From assembly GCA_937128595.1 (NCBI GenBank), contig CAKZMO010000655.1, positions 1 through 43,996 on the forward strand: a stretch of 43,996 nucleotides of DNA. The letters run 5' to 3'. The notes beneath the pieces are model-generated. The model was not told the DNA's origin and ran no database searches. It saw only the letters and a program-made list of their open reading frames with translations. A program made the translations under genes and the position numbers. Below are positions 42,859 through 43,996 of the stretch, piece by piece. Origin of the DNA: an uncultured cyanobacterium (GTDB lineage: Bacteria; Cyanobacteriota; Cyanobacteriia; CAKZMO01). Within the stretch, counting starts at the first letter, position 1. The number at the start of each line of letters is the position of its first letter.

Positions 42859-43996
42859 TTAGCCAACTACAGCAAGACTATCTTGTAGAGACTCTAACGT
42901 AGAGTCACCTTCTGCATCGACCCAAATGATTTTGGGAATGTGACGACTTTTTGCCATCTGACGCACGGCCTCAGCTCCCATCTGAACATCAAGATTAATT
43001 TCGATACTGAGTCCTCGTTGTTCGTATTCGTCATCAAGTGGAAATGACTCGATCGGAAGTTCTTGGCGTTGCTCAGGAGAACGCAGCTTTCCCGGAGTTC
43101 TAAGCTGATGGGCGATCGCAAACGCTGCCGTTGCGGCACTGGCATCAGTCGGCACAACGAGACACTGGGGCACTGGTGATTCAACTGGGAGCTGCCCCGT
43201 GGGGGTCAAGGTTTGTTGAAGAGCTTCGATATCAAGGACAAAACCAATCCCAGGACAGCTTTCTCCTTGAGGATGGTAGAGTCCCAATAGTTGGTCATAG
43301 CGCCCACCCTGACCCAGGATGCGCTGCTGGCGATCGCTCACATGAACGATTTTGAAGACAATGCCTGTGTAGTAGTTGAAGGTCTGAATCAGGCTCAGAT
43401 CCAACACGAGTGAAGGAGTCATAGGCAGGCTGCTGGATTGAGTCGTCAGCTCTAGCAGCCCCATCAGAGACTTGAGGGATTGAACAATCGCTTGCTGATG
43501 GTGATCTAACTCAATTTCTGACACCCGTTGCAGCACATCAGCCGGATTGCCTCGCAAATCGAGCAGCCAAAGAGCGCGATCGCACAGTTCTGACGAAAGG
43601 GGCAACGTTTCAAGGGTCACTCGGTCGAGCTGGGCGATCGCCACTCGAATGCGATCGCGCCACTCTGGAGGAAACACTTCAAACAGCGATCGCGTTAGTT
43701 CTGCTTCGCCAATCACCAAATGCCAGTCGTCCAGATTCAACGTATTGAGGCAGTCGGCCAGCAGCAACAGCACTTCCGCATCTGCCATTGCCCCCCCAGT
43801 TCCCAGCAGCTCAACTCCTGATTGAAAAAACTCCTGTTGGCGATCGGAGTTGTTGCGGCTCAACCGCCGAAACACGTTGGCATTGTAGCAAAAGCGCTGG
43901 GCATGATTCACTCTCGAACGTCGATTTACTGCGGCACGGGCGATGGAGGCCGTCAGCTCTGGTCGTAGCCCCAGCACTTCATTATTCGCGTCGTGG
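42859..43996 (-). CDS. hisZ: ATP phosphoribosyltransferase regulatory subunit HisZ (5' end outside window)
   Basis: HisZ is the HisRS-like regulatory subunit needed by short-form HisG in the first step of histidine synthesis. The frame is open to the window edge (HDANNEVLGLRPELTASIAR), so the true start lies beyond 43996. Visible blocks are LRPELTASIARA (class II motif region), RFCYNANVFRR, QEFFQSGVELLG (motif 2-like), and LDLSLIQTFNYYTGIVFKI plus LGQGGRYDQLLG in the histidyl-tRNA-synthetase-like core. The C-terminal anticodon-binding domain of true HisRS is replaced by a short module ending LQDSLAVVG. About 375 codons are visible, and I estimate 40 or more are missing. Confidence 0.93.
   Translation of the reverse strand, partial: HDANNEVLGLRPELTASIARAAVNRRSRVNHAQRFCYNANVFRRLSRNNSDRQQEFFQSGVELLGTGGAMADAEVLLLLADCLNTLNLDDWHLVIGEAELTRSLFEVFPPEWRDRIRVAIAQLDRVTLETLPLSSELCDRALWLLDLRGNPADVLQRVSEIELDHHQQAIVQSLKSLMGLLELTTQSSSLPMTPSLVLDLSLIQTFNYYTGIVFKIVHVSDRQQRILGQGGRYDQLLGLYHPQGESCPGIGFVLDIEALQQTLTPTGQLPVESPVPQCLVVPTDASAATAAFAIAHQLRTPGKLRSPEQRQELPIESFPLDDEYEQRGLSIEINLDVQMGAEAVRQMAKSRHIPKIIWVDAEGDSTLESLQDSLAVVG

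Overview
The window is from a cyanobacterial chromosome. The evidence is dense HIP1 octamers (GCGATCGC) inside and between genes, together with kaiC, an NdbB-type quinone reductase, the Rubisco assembly factor Raf1, Ycf46, Ycf35, a pseudo-orthocaspase and several small cyanobacterium-only families. Base composition is near 50% GC. Nothing identifies the genus; a freshwater, non-marine lineage rich in two-component and TPR proteins fits best. Genes on both ends run off the window (kaiC at the left, hisZ at the right).

Layout. 1-4.5 kb, minus strand: kaiC (lacking its 3' end, no kaiB beside it), a translationally coupled pair of ndbB and a HAD phosphatase-like gene, and a lumenal pentapeptide-repeat protein. 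4.8-9.5 kb, plus strand: typA, two tandem TPR paralogues and a WbuC-type cupin. 9.6-18 kb: an HD-GYP response regulator (minus), obgE, a 59-aa membrane protein too short for most gene callers, rimI, a DUF6761-like gene, an atypical OmpR-type regulator, a 61-aa protein, a MidA-type methyltransferase and gcvH behind a strongly structured leader. 18.6-21.2 kb: a sensor kinase broken into three pieces that all lie in one reading frame. 21.3-30.9 kb: an M17 aminopeptidase, azlC-azlD, a 2TM protein, an M28 peptidase, a GT39-type glycosyltransferase and a Ser/Thr kinase-WD40 fusion. 31-35.4 kb: a ribbon-helix-helix gene, ycf46 and ycf35 closed by a strong terminator, then a possible three-way-junction RNA, a Crp-family regulator and msrA. 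35.7-40.9 kb: a KOW-like small protein, an AT-rich gap with stem-loops, sat, a Tat-exported pseudo-orthocaspase and a MITE with clean target-site duplications. 41-44 kb, minus strand: hisZ, a ferredoxin and raf1.

Functional links. Many genes serve photosynthetic housekeeping: clock (kaiC), phylloquinone/NDH-2 (ndbB), Rubisco assembly (raf1), photorespiratory glycine cleavage (gcvH), sulfate activation (sat), ribosome-associated GTPases (typA, obgE) and redox repair (msrA). The rest is signalling (HD-GYP, OmpR-type, Crp-type, split kinase, STK-WD40) and peptide or amino-acid handling (M17, M28, AzlCD).

The most unusual items are the kinase locus with two in-frame stops and a lost receiver domain; nested inverted repeats upstream of gcvH and crp that look like structured regulatory RNAs; the 141-bp MITE; and recurrent 14-18 bp perfect or near-perfect tandem duplications in intergenic DNA. 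All RNA-structure claims come from base pairing read by eye and have not been folded or compared with homologues.
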